A DNA stretch of 64,000 bases from JASHPR01 sp963729365 (GTDB lineage Bacteria; Actinomycetota; Actinomycetes; Streptosporangiales; Streptosporangiaceae), in assembly GCA_963729365.1 (NCBI GenBank), contig CAVSNQ010000013.1:558001-622000 (forward strand), written 5' to 3'. This document shows positions 1-9,075 of the stretch, in pieces (the first letter of the stretch is position 1; each line of letters begins with the position of its first letter). The notes under the pieces were generated by a model that worked only from the letters and a program-made list of their open reading frames with translations, was not told the origin of the DNA and ran no database searches. Position numbers and translations under genes: made by a program.

Positions 1-640
1 ACGGGCGAAAGGCGAACAGCGGGCGGCTCGGCAGCCCGGCCGTCGCCGGGCGGCCGAGCCGGCTGGCTCCCACCGCGAGCAGCGCGCTGGCCCCGACCGC
101 CTCGAAAGCGATCTCGTCGAAGCCGCTCTCCGCGAACCAGGCCCGTATCTGCGGCGTCAGGTCGGGTGGCCGCCGGTGCCTGGTCCAGATCACGGTCGCA
201 CCCAGTTTGCACATGGCAGGCGAGGCTTCGACGGTGCGCTTGATGTCCTCGTCGCTGAGGTTGCCGAAGATGCCGCACAGCAGCAGCACGTCGGCGGGCA
301 GGGCGCCGGCGAAGCTGGCCGCCATGCTCGCGTCCGCCTCGCGGACCTCGACCTGAGCCAGCCCGGCTTGCGCGGCCCCACGGCGGGCCGCCTCAGCGTT
401 GCGCGCATCGGACTCGACCAGGACGGCGCGGACATCATCACGGCGCGGATGGGCGGGCAGGGCTCCGATGACGTCGAGGCCCTGCCCGGCGCACAGGCTG
501 ACCAGGGACACCGGTCCGGGCGGGGCCCGGTCGATCGACTGGGACAGGCATAGCCGGACCTGCCGCAGGCGGGCGCTCAGCGACGAGGACGGGTCGTCGT
601 AGGCCGCGTGCCACGCTACCCAGTCCCTCACGTAGAGCAT
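1..640 (-). CDS. Class I SAM-dependent methyltransferase-like protein (3' end outside window)
   Basis: An open frame starts at the ATG at 640 and stays open to the left edge, giving about 213 residues without a stop. It begins MLYVRDWVAWHAAYDD. Near residues 48-60 it has a glycine-containing SAM-binding type motif (VSLCAGQGLDVIG), then an acidic strand end (VLVESDARN) and a later LLLCGIFGN strand, as expected of a Rossmann methyltransferase. The substrate cannot be told. The C-terminus lies outside the window, so completeness cannot be judged. The next gene at 694 is divergent, with only about 50 bp between the two starts, so promoters must be shared or overlapping. Confidence 0.75.
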   Translation of the reverse strand, partial: MLYVRDWVAWHAAYDDPSSSLSARLRQVRLCLSQSIDRAPPGPVSLVSLCAGQGLDVIGALPAHPRRDDVRAVLVESDARNAEAARRGAAQAGLAQVEVREADASMAASFAGALPADVLLLCGIFGNLSDEDIKRTVEASPAMCKLGATVIWTRHRRPPDLTPQIRAWFAESGFDEIAFEAVGASALLAVGASRLGRPATAGLPSRPLFAFRP

Positions 641-693
641 CTTGCCCTAGTACGGCCGCCCCTTCGCTATGACCCGCGCCGTAATGTCACTTC

Positions 694-1137
694 ATGAGCC
701 TGCAGCAGCAGCTGGCCGACATCGGCCTCAGAACGATGAGCCAGGTCCACCGGGCCATCGTGCACGTGACCGGCGGCCGGGTGCTCGGCTCGGCCTTCGG
801 GATGCCGGTCGTCGAACTGCACACCGTGGGACGGAAGTCGGGCCTGCCGCGCTCGACCATGCTCACCGCGCCGGTCGTCGACGGCGACCGGGTGGTGCTC
901 GTGGCCTCGAAGGGCGGCGACGACCGTGACCCCGACTGGTACCGCAACCTGATGGCTCATCCCGAGGTCGAGCTGATCATGGCCGGCCAGCACCGGCTCA
1001 TGTCGGCCCGCCGGGCGTCGCCGGCCGAGAAGGCCGAGCTGTGGCCGCGGGTGGTAGCGGCCTACCAGGGCTACGGCGGGTACCAGCGCCGCACCGAGCG
1101 TGACATCCCGCTGGTGATCTGCGAACCCCGGTCATGA
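694..1137 (+). CDS. Deazaflavin (F420)-dependent nitroreductase/oxidoreductase, Ddn family
   Basis: This 147-residue protein has the length and pattern of the Ddn/FGD-type split beta-barrel family. Visible hallmarks are VELHTVGRKSGLPRSTML around residues 40-57, VLVASKGGDDRDPDWYRNL around 69-87, and HPEVEL. These are the F420 or flavin-contacting stretches of the family. Family members use reduced F420 to reduce quinones, nitro compounds or other small molecules, and the substrate here is unknown. An F420-family enzyme fits an actinomycete host. It sits alone between a divergent methyltransferase and an acyl-CoA synthetase. Confidence 0.85.
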   Translation: MSLQQQLADIGLRTMSQVHRAIVHVTGGRVLGSAFGMPVVELHTVGRKSGLPRSTMLTAPVVDGDRVVLVASKGGDDRDPDWYRNLMAHPEVELIMAGQHRLMSARRASPAEKAELWPRVVAAYQGYGGYQRRTERDIPLVICEPRS

Positions 1138-1210
1138 AACCATCAATCGTCGAATAGCGTTCGGCCGGAAAGAGACCCAGCTCACTCCGCGAACCATGTG
1201 GAGGCATCCC

Positions 1211-2782
1211 GTGGAAACACCCCTGACCCCCGTCGACTTCGCCCGCCGGACCCGTCGCCTGCATGGCTCCAGGGAGGCGGTGGTCGACGGAGACCTGCGG
1301 CTGTCGTATGAGCAGTTCTTCGACCGCTGCGACCGGTGGTCGTCAGCCCTGCAGGGCCTGGGAGTCAGGCTGGGCGACCGGGTAGCGACGATCGCCCCGA
1401 ACACGCACGCGCAGCTGGAGTCGTTCTACGCGGTCCCGCAGATCGGAGCGGTGCTCGTCCCGGTCAACTACCGGCTGACCGCGGACGACTTCGTCTACAT
1501 CGTGAACCACTCGGGCGCCAGCGTGGTCTGCGCGGACCAGGACTACCTGGACCCGGTGGACGGCGTCCGCGACCAGATGCCAGGGGTCGCGCATTTCGTG
1601 GCGCTGCGCGGGGCGCGGGATGGCTGGCTCGACTACGAGGCGGCGATCGCGGCGGCCAGCCCGGAGTTCGCCCGGCCGGAGATCGGCGAGCTGGACCTGC
1701 TCACGATCAACTACACCAGCGGGACCACGGCGCGCCCCAAGGGCGTCATGATCACCCACCGGAACGCCGCGATGAACACGATCGGCACGCTGCTGCACCT
1801 GCCGATCGCGGTGGGCGGGCGCTACCTGTGGACGCTGCCGATGTTCCACGCGAACGGCTGGACCTACACCTGGACGGTTACCGCCGCCGGGGCCATCCAC
1901 ATCTGCCTGCCCAAGGTCGACCCGGCCGAGGTGTTCCGGCTGATCAGGCAGGAGAACGTGCAGTGGCTGTGCGCGGCACCGACGGTGCTGATCTCGCTGG
2001 CGAACGCGCCCGCCGAGGCGCGCGGCGAGGTCCCGCCGGGCGTGCACGTGGTCACGGCCGGGGCACCGCCCGCCGCGGCCACGATCGAGCGGCTGGAAGG
2101 GGAGTTCGGCTGGGAGGTCACGCACGTCTACGGGCTGACCGAGACGGCGCCGTTCATCACGGTCTGCGCGCCGCTGCCGGAGCATGAGGACCTTTCCCCC
2201 GGGGACCGGGCGGTGGTGAAGGCCCGGCAGGGCGTCGAGCTGATCACCTCCGGCGAGCTCAAGGTCGCCGACCCCGAAGGCCGGGAGGTGCCGCACGACG
2301 GGCAGTCGCTGGGCGAGATCGTGGTGCGCGGGAACGTGGTGATGGACGGCTACTACCACGACCCGGAGGCGACGAAGCGGGCGATGGGCGACGGCTGGTT
2401 CCACACCGGCGACGCGGCCGTCGTTCACCCGGATGGCTACCTCGAGATCCGCGACCGGATCAAAGACGTGATCATCAGCGGCGGCGAGAACATCTCCTCA
2501 GTCGAGGTGGAGGGGACGCTGCTGCGCCACCCGGCCGTGCAGGAGGCCGCGATCGTCGGGCTGCCGCACGAGAAGTGGGGCGAGGCCCCGTACGCGTTCG
2601 TGGTCCTGCGCGGGGACGCCAGCGCGACCGAGGCGGAGCTGATCGCGTTCACCAGGGATCGGCTGGCGCACTTCAAGGCCCCGCACGGGGTCTCTTTCGT
2701 CGCGGAATTGCCGAAGACGGCGACCGGCAAGATCCAGAAGTTCGTCCTCCGCCAGGGCGCCGCGAACCTGGCCCGCCAGTAG
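1211..2782 (+). CDS. Acyl-CoA synthetase (AMP-forming fatty acid/carboxylate CoA ligase)
   Basis: ANL-superfamily adenylating enzyme of about 523 residues. The P-loop YTSGTTARPKGVMITH, the A5-type YGLTETAP, the GWFHTGD stretch, the hinge-region RIKDVIISGGENIS and the catalytic lysine in PKTATGKIQK are all present in order. It should activate a carboxylic acid to its acyl-AMP and then CoA thioester. Chain length cannot be predicted, though the pattern resembles medium-chain or long-chain FadD-like enzymes. An ATG at 1196 is possible, but the GTG at 1211 has a GGAGG six bases upstream and is preferred. It appears monocistronic, followed by a small hairpin and the STAND regulator gene. Confidence 0.9.
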   Translation: METPLTPVDFARRTRRLHGSREAVVDGDLRLSYEQFFDRCDRWSSALQGLGVRLGDRVATIAPNTHAQLESFYAVPQIGAVLVPVNYRLTADDFVYIVNHSGASVVCADQDYLDPVDGVRDQMPGVAHFVALRGARDGWLDYEAAIAAASPEFARPEIGELDLLTINYTSGTTARPKGVMITHRNAAMNTIGTLLHLPIAVGGRYLWTLPMFHANGWTYTWTVTAAGAIHICLPKVDPAEVFRLIRQENVQWLCAAPTVLISLANAPAEARGEVPPGVHVVTAGAPPAAATIERLEGEFGWEVTHVYGLTETAPFITVCAPLPEHEDLSPGDRAVVKARQGVELITSGELKVADPEGREVPHDGQSLGEIVVRGNVVMDGYYHDPEATKRAMGDGWFHTGDAAVVHPDGYLEIRDRIKDVIISGGENISSVEVEGTLLRHPAVQEAAIVGLPHEKWGEAPYAFVVLRGDASATEAELIAFTRDRLAHFKAPHGVSFVAELPKTATGKIQKFVLRQGAANLARQ

Positions 2783-2802
2783 CTGCGGGGGGCGGGACGG
2801 CT

Positions 2803-2822
2803 TAGGCTGCTGGCGAAGCCTA
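2803..2822 (+). terminator. Short hairpin after the acyl-CoA synthetase gene
   Basis: A perfect 6-bp stem (TAGGCT/AGCCTA) with an 8-base loop lies about 20 bp after the ligase stop codon. It has no U-tract, so it could be a weak terminator or a chance hairpin. Confidence 0.25.
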
Positions 2823-2860
2823 CCCAGGCGGCAGCGAGCGTCAGGGGGATGGTGGCGCCC

Positions 2861-5713
2861 ATGGCCAGCGGGCGTACGACCCTAGCGGCCTCGTCGTTCA
2901 CGGACTTCGGCACGTTACTGCGGGTCCTGCGGCACCGGGTCAGGCTGACCCAGCGCGAGCTCGGCATCGCCGTCGGCTACAGCGAGGCGCAGATAAGCCG
3001 GCTGGAGCAGCGCAGGCGGCGGCCCGATCCTGCGGTCGTCGCCGCGCTTTTCCTGCCCGCACTCCGCCTCGGAGCCGAGCCCGAGCTCGCCGCCCGCCTG
3101 CACGAGCTCGCGGTCCGCGCCCGCAACGGCGCTCAGCCGGATTCCGGGCCTGAACGCGCCGCTTCCCCGGGTGTGGCGCACGGCGTGAACGCCGCTGACC
3201 TGGCCGCGATCCCGGTACCGCCCAGCCACCACGTCGAGCGCACCGCCGCCCTGGCCGGGCTGCGTGACCTCCTGGCCGCCGAACGGCGCGTGGTGATGTC
3301 CGGGCTGCCCGGCGTGGGCAAGACCAGCCTGGCCGCCGCCCTGGCCAGGGAGAGGACGGACGGCGGCGCGGTCTGCTGGGTGACGCTGACCGCCGGCATC
3401 ACCACCTCGGCCGAGGCTGTCATCCGGCTGATCGCGCGGTTCCTGGTCCGGCACGGTCACGACGAGGCGGCGCCCGTCTGCGGCCCGGGCCAGGTCGAGC
3501 AGCCGCTCCCCCGCGACGAGCAGCTCTACCTGATCACGAAGGCGATGAGCCAGGCGGGCGCGCTGATCTGCCTGGACAACGCGCACCTGCTGCGCGACGA
3601 GCCGCAGACCCGGGCGGTGATCGAGCACATCGCGGACTCGTCGCCGGCTTCGTTCCTCGCGATCGGCAGGCAGGACCTGCCGCTCCCCGGCTTCACCCCG
3701 TTCCGGCTGGCCAGCCTCACCCCGGGCGAGGCCCGCGAGCTCGTCGGCGAGCTGGCCGGACCGCTGCTGTCCGCGCCGCTCGCCGACACCCTGATCGACC
3801 GGACCGGCGGCAGCCCGATGCTGATCCGGCTGGCGCTCGGCCAGCTGCGCCCCGGCGGCCCCGGCGCCGCCGCGGTCGTGGAACGGCTCGAGGCCGAGCC
3901 CGGCGTCGTCGGCTATCTCCTGCAGGCCACGCTGGGCGACCTCAGCGAGCCGAGCCGCAGGCTGATCTCGCTCATCGCCATCTTCCGTCACCCCGTCGAC
4001 CTGCTCGACGAGCGCCTGATCGATGCCAGCGAGTCGCTCGGCGGCCGTTATGACGTCCTGGCCGGCCTGGACGAGCTGCGCCGCAGGCAGCTGGTCGACC
4101 ACCCGGCGCGGGCCGACCTGCACCCGCTGGTCCGTGACTACTGTTACGCCAGCCTGCTCGGCGCGGCCTCGGGCCGCAGGCAGCTGCACCGGCTCGCCGC
4201 CCTGCACTGCGAGCGAGTCCTCGACGACCCGCTGGAGGCCAGCTGGCATTACCTGCGGGCCGGCGACCCGGCCGAGGCGGGGGACCTGCTCGCGACCAGG
4301 GTGGCCGACATCATCGCCAGCGGCCGCTCCGGTCCCGCCGCCGACCTCGCCGCCGAGCTGCTCGCCGCGGGCGAGACGACCGGCGACACCGAGCGGATGC
4401 TGCTGATCGCGCGCGGCGACCTGCTGCTGCACACCGAGCGCGCCGGCGAGGCCGAGGAGGCCTACCGCGGCGCTCTCGCTCGCCCCGCTCCCCCGGTGGT
4501 GCGGGCCGAGGCCGCCTGGCGGCTGGCGCAGAGCCTGCTGCAGCGCGGCAAGGTGCCTGAGGCGCTCGAGCTGTGCCGCAGCACCGCCGCCGGGCTGACC
4601 GAGGACGAGGACGTGCTACGGGCTCAGCTTGGCGCGGTGCGCGGCCGGGCGCACCTGATGCTGTCCGAGTTCGGCGAGGCGGTGGCGGCGGCCGAGCAGG
4701 CCTGCGCGGCCGCCGGGCGGATCGCCGATGTGGCCCCGGGCGTCGCCGAGGCGGTGCGGGCCCGCGCCTACTGGGTGCTCGGCGTCGTGGCGCGGCTGCG
4801 TGGCCGGCCGGACGAGGCGGTGCGCTGGCTGCGCCGCGCCGCGGCCGCCGCGCGCGACGCCGGGCTGCGCGAGGTGGCGGGCCGCGCGCTGTTCAACCTG
4901 GGCGCGACCGTGATGGAGCGCGGCGACGTCGGCCAGGCCGAGCAGCTGTTCGCGGAGGCGCTGGCCGAGGCACGGCCGATCGGCGACGGCTATGTCACCG
5001 CGCGCATTCTGCATACGCTCGGGATGGTCCGCCAGCAGGCTGGCGCGCGCGACCAGGCGATCACGCTGTTCGAGGAGTCCTATGCGCTCAACCTGCGGAT
5101 GGGCGACCCCCTCGGAGCCGCCAACTCTGAGCACGCGCTCGCCCTGATCATGCTGTCCCAGGGCCGGACCGAGGCGGCCAGGGCGCTGCTCGCGGCGATC
5201 CTCGACTCGACCGAGCAGCTCGGAGAGCGCCGGGCCCGCGCCTACCATCTCGACTCACTCGGCATGGTCGACCTGGCCGACGGAGACACGCAGAATGCCG
5301 GGCGCCATCTTGCGGAAGCCGCCAGGATCGCCGCCGAGGTGGACAACCCCAGCCTGCGCACGTCCATCGACGTGCACAGCGCGCTGGCCCGGCTGGCCTC
5401 CGGCGATCTTGCGGGCGCAGCGCGGCTGGCCGGGATCTGCACGAAGCAGGTGGCGAGCGCCGGGGCCGGCCTGTACGTGAGCGTGGCCATCGAGAACGCG
5501 GCCCTGGCCGCCTTCCTCGCGCTGGCCGCCGGGGACAGGGCGGGCGCCGCCGCCAGCGTGGCCGAGATGGGCCGCCGGGCCAGCCAGGTCGGCGACGTCC
5601 GCTACGGCCGGGCCGCGCAGCGGATCGCGGCCGCGATCACCTCTTCGGCAGCAGGCCCGCGGCCGGCCCTGGCCGGGCTTCCGCGGCTGATCTGGGTCGC
5701 CGAGAAACGCTGA
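2861..5713 (+). CDS. XRE-type HTH / STAND ATPase / TPR regulator
   Basis: A protein of about 950 residues. An N-terminal XRE-like helix-turn-helix is seen in LTQRELGIAVGYSEAQISRLEQ. A P-loop NTPase follows (GLPGVGKTSLAAALA, about residue 150) with a Walker B-like ALICLDNAH. The C-terminal half is alanine-rich and helical with TPR-type repeats such as RALFNLGATVMERGDVGQAEQLF. This is the architecture of actinobacterial STAND transcriptional regulators, in which ligand sensing by the TPRs controls an ATP-dependent switch. The ATG at 2849 has its purine run directly abutting it, while the ATG at 2861 has better spacing. The target is unknown; it may act on the adjacent ligase gene or elsewhere. 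Confidence 0.85.
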   Translation: MASGRTTLAASSFTDFGTLLRVLRHRVRLTQRELGIAVGYSEAQISRLEQRRRRPDPAVVAALFLPALRLGAEPELAARLHELAVRARNGAQPDSGPERAASPGVAHGVNAADLAAIPVPPSHHVERTAALAGLRDLLAAERRVVMSGLPGVGKTSLAAALARERTDGGAVCWVTLTAGITTSAEAVIRLIARFLVRHGHDEAAPVCGPGQVEQPLPRDEQLYLITKAMSQAGALICLDNAHLLRDEPQTRAVIEHIADSSPASFLAIGRQDLPLPGFTPFRLASLTPGEARELVGELAGPLLSAPLADTLIDRTGGSPMLIRLALGQLRPGGPGAAAVVERLEAEPGVVGYLLQATLGDLSEPSRRLISLIAIFRHPVDLLDERLIDASESLGGRYDVLAGLDELRRRQLVDHPARADLHPLVRDYCYASLLGAASGRRQLHRLAALHCERVLDDPLEASWHYLRAGDPAEAGDLLATRVADIIASGRSGPAADLAAELLAAGETTGDTERMLLIARGDLLLHTERAGEAEEAYRGALARPAPPVVRAEAAWRLAQSLLQRGKVPEALELCRSTAAGLTEDEDVLRAQLGAVRGRAHLMLSEFGEAVAAAEQACAAAGRIADVAPGVAEAVRARAYWVLGVVARLRGRPDEAVRWLRRAAAAARDAGLREVAGRALFNLGATVMERGDVGQAEQLFAEALAEARPIGDGYVTARILHTLGMVRQQAGARDQAITLFEESYALNLRMGDPLGAANSEHALALIMLSQGRTEAARALLAAILDSTEQLGERRARAYHLDSLGMVDLADGDTQNAGRHLAEAARIAAEVDNPSLRTSIDVHSALARLASGDLAGAARLAGICTKQVASAGAGLYVSVAIENAALAAFLALAAGDRAGAAASVAEMGRRASQVGDVRYGRAAQRIAAAITSSAAGPRPALAGLPRLIWVAEKR

Positions 5714-5845
5714 CCGCTCGCGGCCGGACGCGCATGGCATCTGGCCAGTAAGGCTGGCAAGCGAGGCTGGCAAGAAATGTCACATTTTCTCCGGCGCGGC
5801 CGAGTAGCAAGGAGGTAACCACCGCGCTGCGGAAGGAACCCCGCG

Positions 5846-7159
5846 ATGATCACGCTTGCCGCCGAGGTCGTGTCCTGCGCCTGGCTGGTCCTGATGGCGC
5901 TCACCGCACTGTGCACCCGGTGGTGGCGGCCCGCTCCCGGGCCGGCCTCGCTGGCGCTGCGCGGCGAGCCGCCGGCCGTGGTCAGCCTGCTGGCCGGCCG
6001 CGCCGAGCACGACGGCTACCACGCCACCCTGCTGGACCTCGCGGCCCGCGGCTGGATCGGCCTGGGCGAGGCCGAGCCGAGCCGGGTCATGTGCAGGCCG
6101 GCGGACGGGCGGCGTGACGACCCCGGCCTGACTGACTACGAGCGCATGGCCCTTTCCCACCTCGAGTTCCGCGCGGCCGGGATGGGCGTTGTGCCCGGCA
6201 CGGCGCTGGACAGCGGTTTCGAGGCCGGCGAGGACAAGTTCCGCAAGCGGTTCGAGGACGACGTCATGGCCGATGCCCGCGGCCGCGGGCTGCTCCGCAG
6301 CCGGATCGGGCGCGGCACGCTCGCGCTGCTCGAGGCCGTCGGCCTGGCCGCCATGGCGCTCGCGGGCGCGGCACTGGCCCTGCATCACGGGACCGCTGCC
6401 ATCTTCACCGCGGCCTTCGTCTACCTGATCTTCCTGCAGGCGCCCTGGGCGCTCTACCGCCGCACCAGGCTGACCCGGGCGGGCCGGGCGGCGCTGGCCG
6501 GGTGGCTCGGCTTCCGGGTGGCGCTGATCGGCAGCCGATCCGGGCGGACGGCGGGCACCGCCATGCTCGCCGTCGCTGGTGACCGCAGGATCGCCTACGC
6601 CGCGGCACTCGGTGCCGCCCCGGACGCGGCGGCGGCGTTCTCCGCCTCCGCCGATCGCGGCCACGCCTGGTCGTCGTTCGGCGGCAGCTGGCATCGCGTT
6701 CTCCTCGGCCGGCCGGTTAAGAAACTCGTGCCCGGCCCGGCCATGCTGGTCTTCCTCACCGTCATGGGCCTGCCGTTCGCCGGCCTAGTGCTGCTCGTAC
6801 TGAAGACTGAGGGGCTGATGTGGGCGCTGGTCGCCGCGCTCTTTCCCGGCTGTACCTGGTGGAGCTGCGCGATATGGATCTACGGCAGCGCGATCCGGGC
6901 CGCCCGGCTGCCGCGGCTCGCCGAGTTCGACGGCCAGATCCTGGAGTTGTGGACCGAGGCCAGCGGGGAGGAGGGGGGCGGGACTAGCTGCTGCATCGCG
7001 ATCGACGACGGTATGCGCGAGCGGGCGTGGACGATGGAGATCGGCGAGCGCACCTACGAGGGGGCCAGGGCCGGAATGCTGGTGCACGTGCGGATAGACC
7101 CGCGCCGTAACCTGCTGCTCAGCATGTCCCCGGCCAGCGTCTCCGCCGTCGGCCGGTGA
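5846..7159 (+). CDS. DUF2207-like membrane protein
   Basis: A 437-residue protein with an N-terminal membrane segment (about residues 5-22). A soluble stretch follows, containing GYHATLLDLAARGWI, a pattern like the winged-helix region of DUF2207 C-terminal domains. A pair of hydrophobic helices lies around 165-205 and another pair around 300-345. The last 80 residues are soluble. AAGGA precedes the ATG. The function of this family is not established. It may have lost the usual DUF2207 N-terminal beta domain, since the region before the winged helix is short. Two near-identical direct repeats (GAGGCTGGCAAG type) lie just upstream at about 5751-5774. Confidence 0.65.
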   Translation: MITLAAEVVSCAWLVLMALTALCTRWWRPAPGPASLALRGEPPAVVSLLAGRAEHDGYHATLLDLAARGWIGLGEAEPSRVMCRPADGRRDDPGLTDYERMALSHLEFRAAGMGVVPGTALDSGFEAGEDKFRKRFEDDVMADARGRGLLRSRIGRGTLALLEAVGLAAMALAGAALALHHGTAAIFTAAFVYLIFLQAPWALYRRTRLTRAGRAALAGWLGFRVALIGSRSGRTAGTAMLAVAGDRRIAYAAALGAAPDAAAAFSASADRGHAWSSFGGSWHRVLLGRPVKKLVPGPAMLVFLTVMGLPFAGLVLLVLKTEGLMWALVAALFPGCTWWSCAIWIYGSAIRAARLPRLAEFDGQILELWTEASGEEGGGTSCCIAIDDGMRERAWTMEIGERTYEGARAGMLVHVRIDPRRNLLLSMSPASVSAVGR

Positions 7160-7162
7160 TCG

Positions 7163-7501
7163 CTACGCGGCCAGGTGGGTGCCGAAGAACGTGAAGACCT
7201 TGGCCCAGCCGTCCATCGCGGCCTCGGGCCGGTACATCGGGGTGTGGTAGTAGAAAAAGCCGTGGCCGGCGCCGTCGTAGCGGTAGAACTCATACGCCTT
7301 GCCGTGCCGCTCGAGTTCCTCCTCATGCAGGTTCACCTGCTCGGGCGTCGGGTGCTTATCGTCGTTGCCGAACAGCCCGAGCAGCGGCGCGGTCAGGCCC
7401 GCGGTGTAGTCGATCGGCGCCACCGGGCGGGCCTCGGAGAGTTCTTCCCTCGACATGACCACGCCGCCGCCCCACAGGTCGGCGACTGCGTCGAAGCCGG
7501 T
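7163..7501 (-). pseudogene. 3' remnant of a dienelactone hydrolase-family gene
   Basis: The frame FDAVADLWGGGVV followed by residues from the ATG at 7462 matches the C-terminal half of dienelactone hydrolases. The catalytic aspartate region (GLFGNDD) and histidine region (GAGHGFFYY) are intact, and the stretch ends at TFFGTHLAA. The nucleophile-bearing N-terminal half is missing. Upstream the similarity drops into another frame (about 7503-7560) and then meets the oppositely oriented gene at 7590, so no room remains for a full gene. The ATG at 7462 could still give a 99-residue product, but it would lack the nucleophile. Read as a 5'-truncated remnant. Confidence 0.6.
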
Positions 7502-7589
7502 CCAGGAACACGGCCAGGCTGGCCGAGCCGATGGCGCGGCTGCGGTGGTAGACCATAGCCAGAGCGGCGCACGAGCCGAGGAGGTCGGT

Positions 7590-7817
7590 GTGGCACAACA
7601 TCCCGTGATCGGTTACCTGGTCTGGGCGCTGCTATTCGGCGCCCTGTTTGCATGGGAGGGCCTGGCCCTCAGCCATATCAGCGGCGTGCCAACGCTCAGC
7701 GCCACGTTCCGGGCCATCATGCGCTACCCGTTCGGGCGGTGGGCGCTGTTCGCGCTGTGGCTGTGGTTCGGCTGGCATATCTTCATCCGCGGCTGGCACT
7801 TCCTGCTCCGGGCCTGA
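7590..7817 (+). CDS. Small two-helix membrane protein (DUF6186-like)
   Basis: A 75-residue protein starting at GTG 7590 with GAGGAGG just upstream. It has a first membrane segment (GYLVWALLFGALFAWEGLAL) and a second one (WALFALWLWFGWHIFIR). The ending resembles the WxWxGWHFxxR pattern of small actinobacterial proteins often found next to DUF6256 proteins, and the next gene is of that type. Function unknown. Longer in-frame starts back to 7455 are open but would overlap the remnant of the hydrolase gene, and they lack comparable ribosome-binding sites. Confidence 0.6.
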   Translation: MAQHPVIGYLVWALLFGALFAWEGLALSHISGVPTLSATFRAIMRYPFGRWALFALWLWFGWHIFIRGWHFLLRA

Positions 7818-7860
7818 CGGTGATCGCCGCCGGCGGTGCAGCGCAGCGGACCGGGCTGGC

Positions 7861-8256
7861 ATGTCGTCCGCGCTGATCCGCCAGGATCTCGTGCCCATGG
7901 TGGTCGGCTATGCGCTGATCATGGGAGCACTGGCCATAGGCCTGCGCATCATCCGGCGCTCTCCGGCGCACGGCCAGGAGGAGGCGGCTGACCACGGGTT
8001 TCGCTCCGGCCGCCTGAACGTGACGGCCAGGGTGAGACCGGGCTGGCGCCGGCTGGCCGTCCACTCCCTGGCCACGGCCGTGGGCGGCTACCTGGTGCTG
8101 ATGGCCGTCATCATCGGCTATTACTACGGCGTGGCTCCGATCGCCGGCAATTTCGTGGAGAGCGCCTTCAGCGGCTGCGCGCTGCTGATCGGGCTGGCCG
8201 CGCTGGTGTTCGTCGCGCTGTCGTGGCTGGCCGAGCGCAAGGGCTGGCGGCTCTAG
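7861..8256 (+). CDS. DUF6256-like integral membrane protein
   Basis: A 131-residue protein. The N-terminal stretch (SALIRQDLVPMVVGYALIM) and the later GGYLVLMAVIIGYYYGVAPI match the pattern of DUF6256 proteins of actinomycetes. Three hydrophobic helices are visible, separated by a charged loop at about residues 35-60. Function unknown. It forms a likely pair with the small membrane protein upstream. The 3' end overlaps the 3' end of the convergent glycosyltransferase gene by four bases. Confidence 0.65.
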   Translation: MSSALIRQDLVPMVVGYALIMGALAIGLRIIRRSPAHGQEEAADHGFRSGRLNVTARVRPGWRRLAVHSLATAVGGYLVLMAVIIGYYYGVAPIAGNFVESAFSGCALLIGLAALVFVALSWLAERKGWRL

Positions 8257-8948
8257 CCCGCGCGCGGCGTGTACCGCACCTTGAGCAGGATCCACAGCGC
8301 TTCCGCGCCGTCGCGCCAGGTGAGCTTCTTTCCGGCCTCGCGGCTGCGCGCCTTGTAGCTGATCGGAACCTCGTACGGCCGGATTCCGCGCCGCAGCAGC
8401 TTCCCCGTGACCTCGGCCTCCATGCCGAACCCGGTCTGGCGGATGCGCAGCGTGCGGTAAAGCTCGGTCGGCATCAGCTTGAAGCAGGTCTCCAGGTCGC
8501 TGATGTAGCAGTTGAACAGCACGTTCGCGAAGGTCGTCACGCCTTTGTTGCCGAGCACGTAGGCGTAAGAGTAGGCGTTATGGCTGCCGAACGTCCTGGT
8601 GCCGTACACGACCTCGGCCTGCTTGGCGAGCACCGGCGCGAGCAGGGAGGGGATCTCGGCGGGCGAGTACTCCAGGTCGGCGTCGCACATGATGACGTAG
8701 TCACCCGTGGCCACGGCCGCGGCGGTGCGGATCGCGGCGCCCTTGCCCTGGTTGCGCTGGTGCATGTGGACGCTGACGCGCGGGTCGTCCCCAAGCGACG
8801 GATACAGGTCCCTGGTACCGTCCGTACTGCCGTCATCGACGATGACAAGCTCGACCTCGCAGGGGAAGTCGACGTTAAGCACGTCCTTGATCGCGGAGAG
8901 CAAGGTCGCGCGCTCGTTGTAGACGGGCATCAGGATCGAGAGCTTCAC
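8253..8948 (-). CDS. Family 2 glycosyltransferase (dolichol-phosphate mannosyltransferase-like)
   Basis: A 231-residue GT-A fold enzyme. The start MKLSILMPVYNERATL, the nucleotide-sugar site ELVIVDDGSTDGT, the DXD-type ADLEYSP and the GFGMEAEVTGKLLRRG region are typical of GT2 polyprenyl-phosphate sugar transferases. No C-terminal membrane domain is present, so it belongs to the short soluble or peripheral form. It likely transfers a sugar to a polyprenyl phosphate or glycan in the cytoplasm. It is divergent from the decarboxylase-like gene at 9076, suggesting a shared role in surface polysaccharide synthesis. Confidence 0.88.
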   Translation of the reverse strand: MKLSILMPVYNERATLLSAIKDVLNVDFPCEVELVIVDDGSTDGTRDLYPSLGDDPRVSVHMHQRNQGKGAAIRTAAAVATGDYVIMCDADLEYSPAEIPSLLAPVLAKQAEVVYGTRTFGSHNAYSYAYVLGNKGVTTFANVLFNCYISDLETCFKLMPTELYRTLRIRQTGFGMEAEVTGKLLRRGIRPYEVPISYKARSREAGKKLTWRDGAEALWILLKVRYTPRAG

Positions 8949-9035
8949 GGTGGGCAGCTTACGGGGCCTGCCGAGGCAATGCCAGACAAAGGCACGGCAA
9001 GCGATAGATTGCAGATCACAGGCCGGGCACGCCTT

Positions 9036-9060
9036 GTTAAAGAATCGTTAAAGCGTTACC
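9036..9060 (+). promoter_or_regulatory. 11-bp direct repeats upstream of the decarboxylase-like gene
   Basis: GTTAAAG occurs at 9036-9042 and again at 9047-9053, an 11-bp period, followed by a partial GTTACC at 9055. Regularly spaced direct repeats of 11 bp are the layout of OmpR/PhoP-class operators in actinomycetes. The site lies 16 bp before the GTG start at 9076. Assignment to any regulator is inference. Confidence 0.35.
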
Positions 9061-9075
9061 CAAGGGAGCTTTTCC

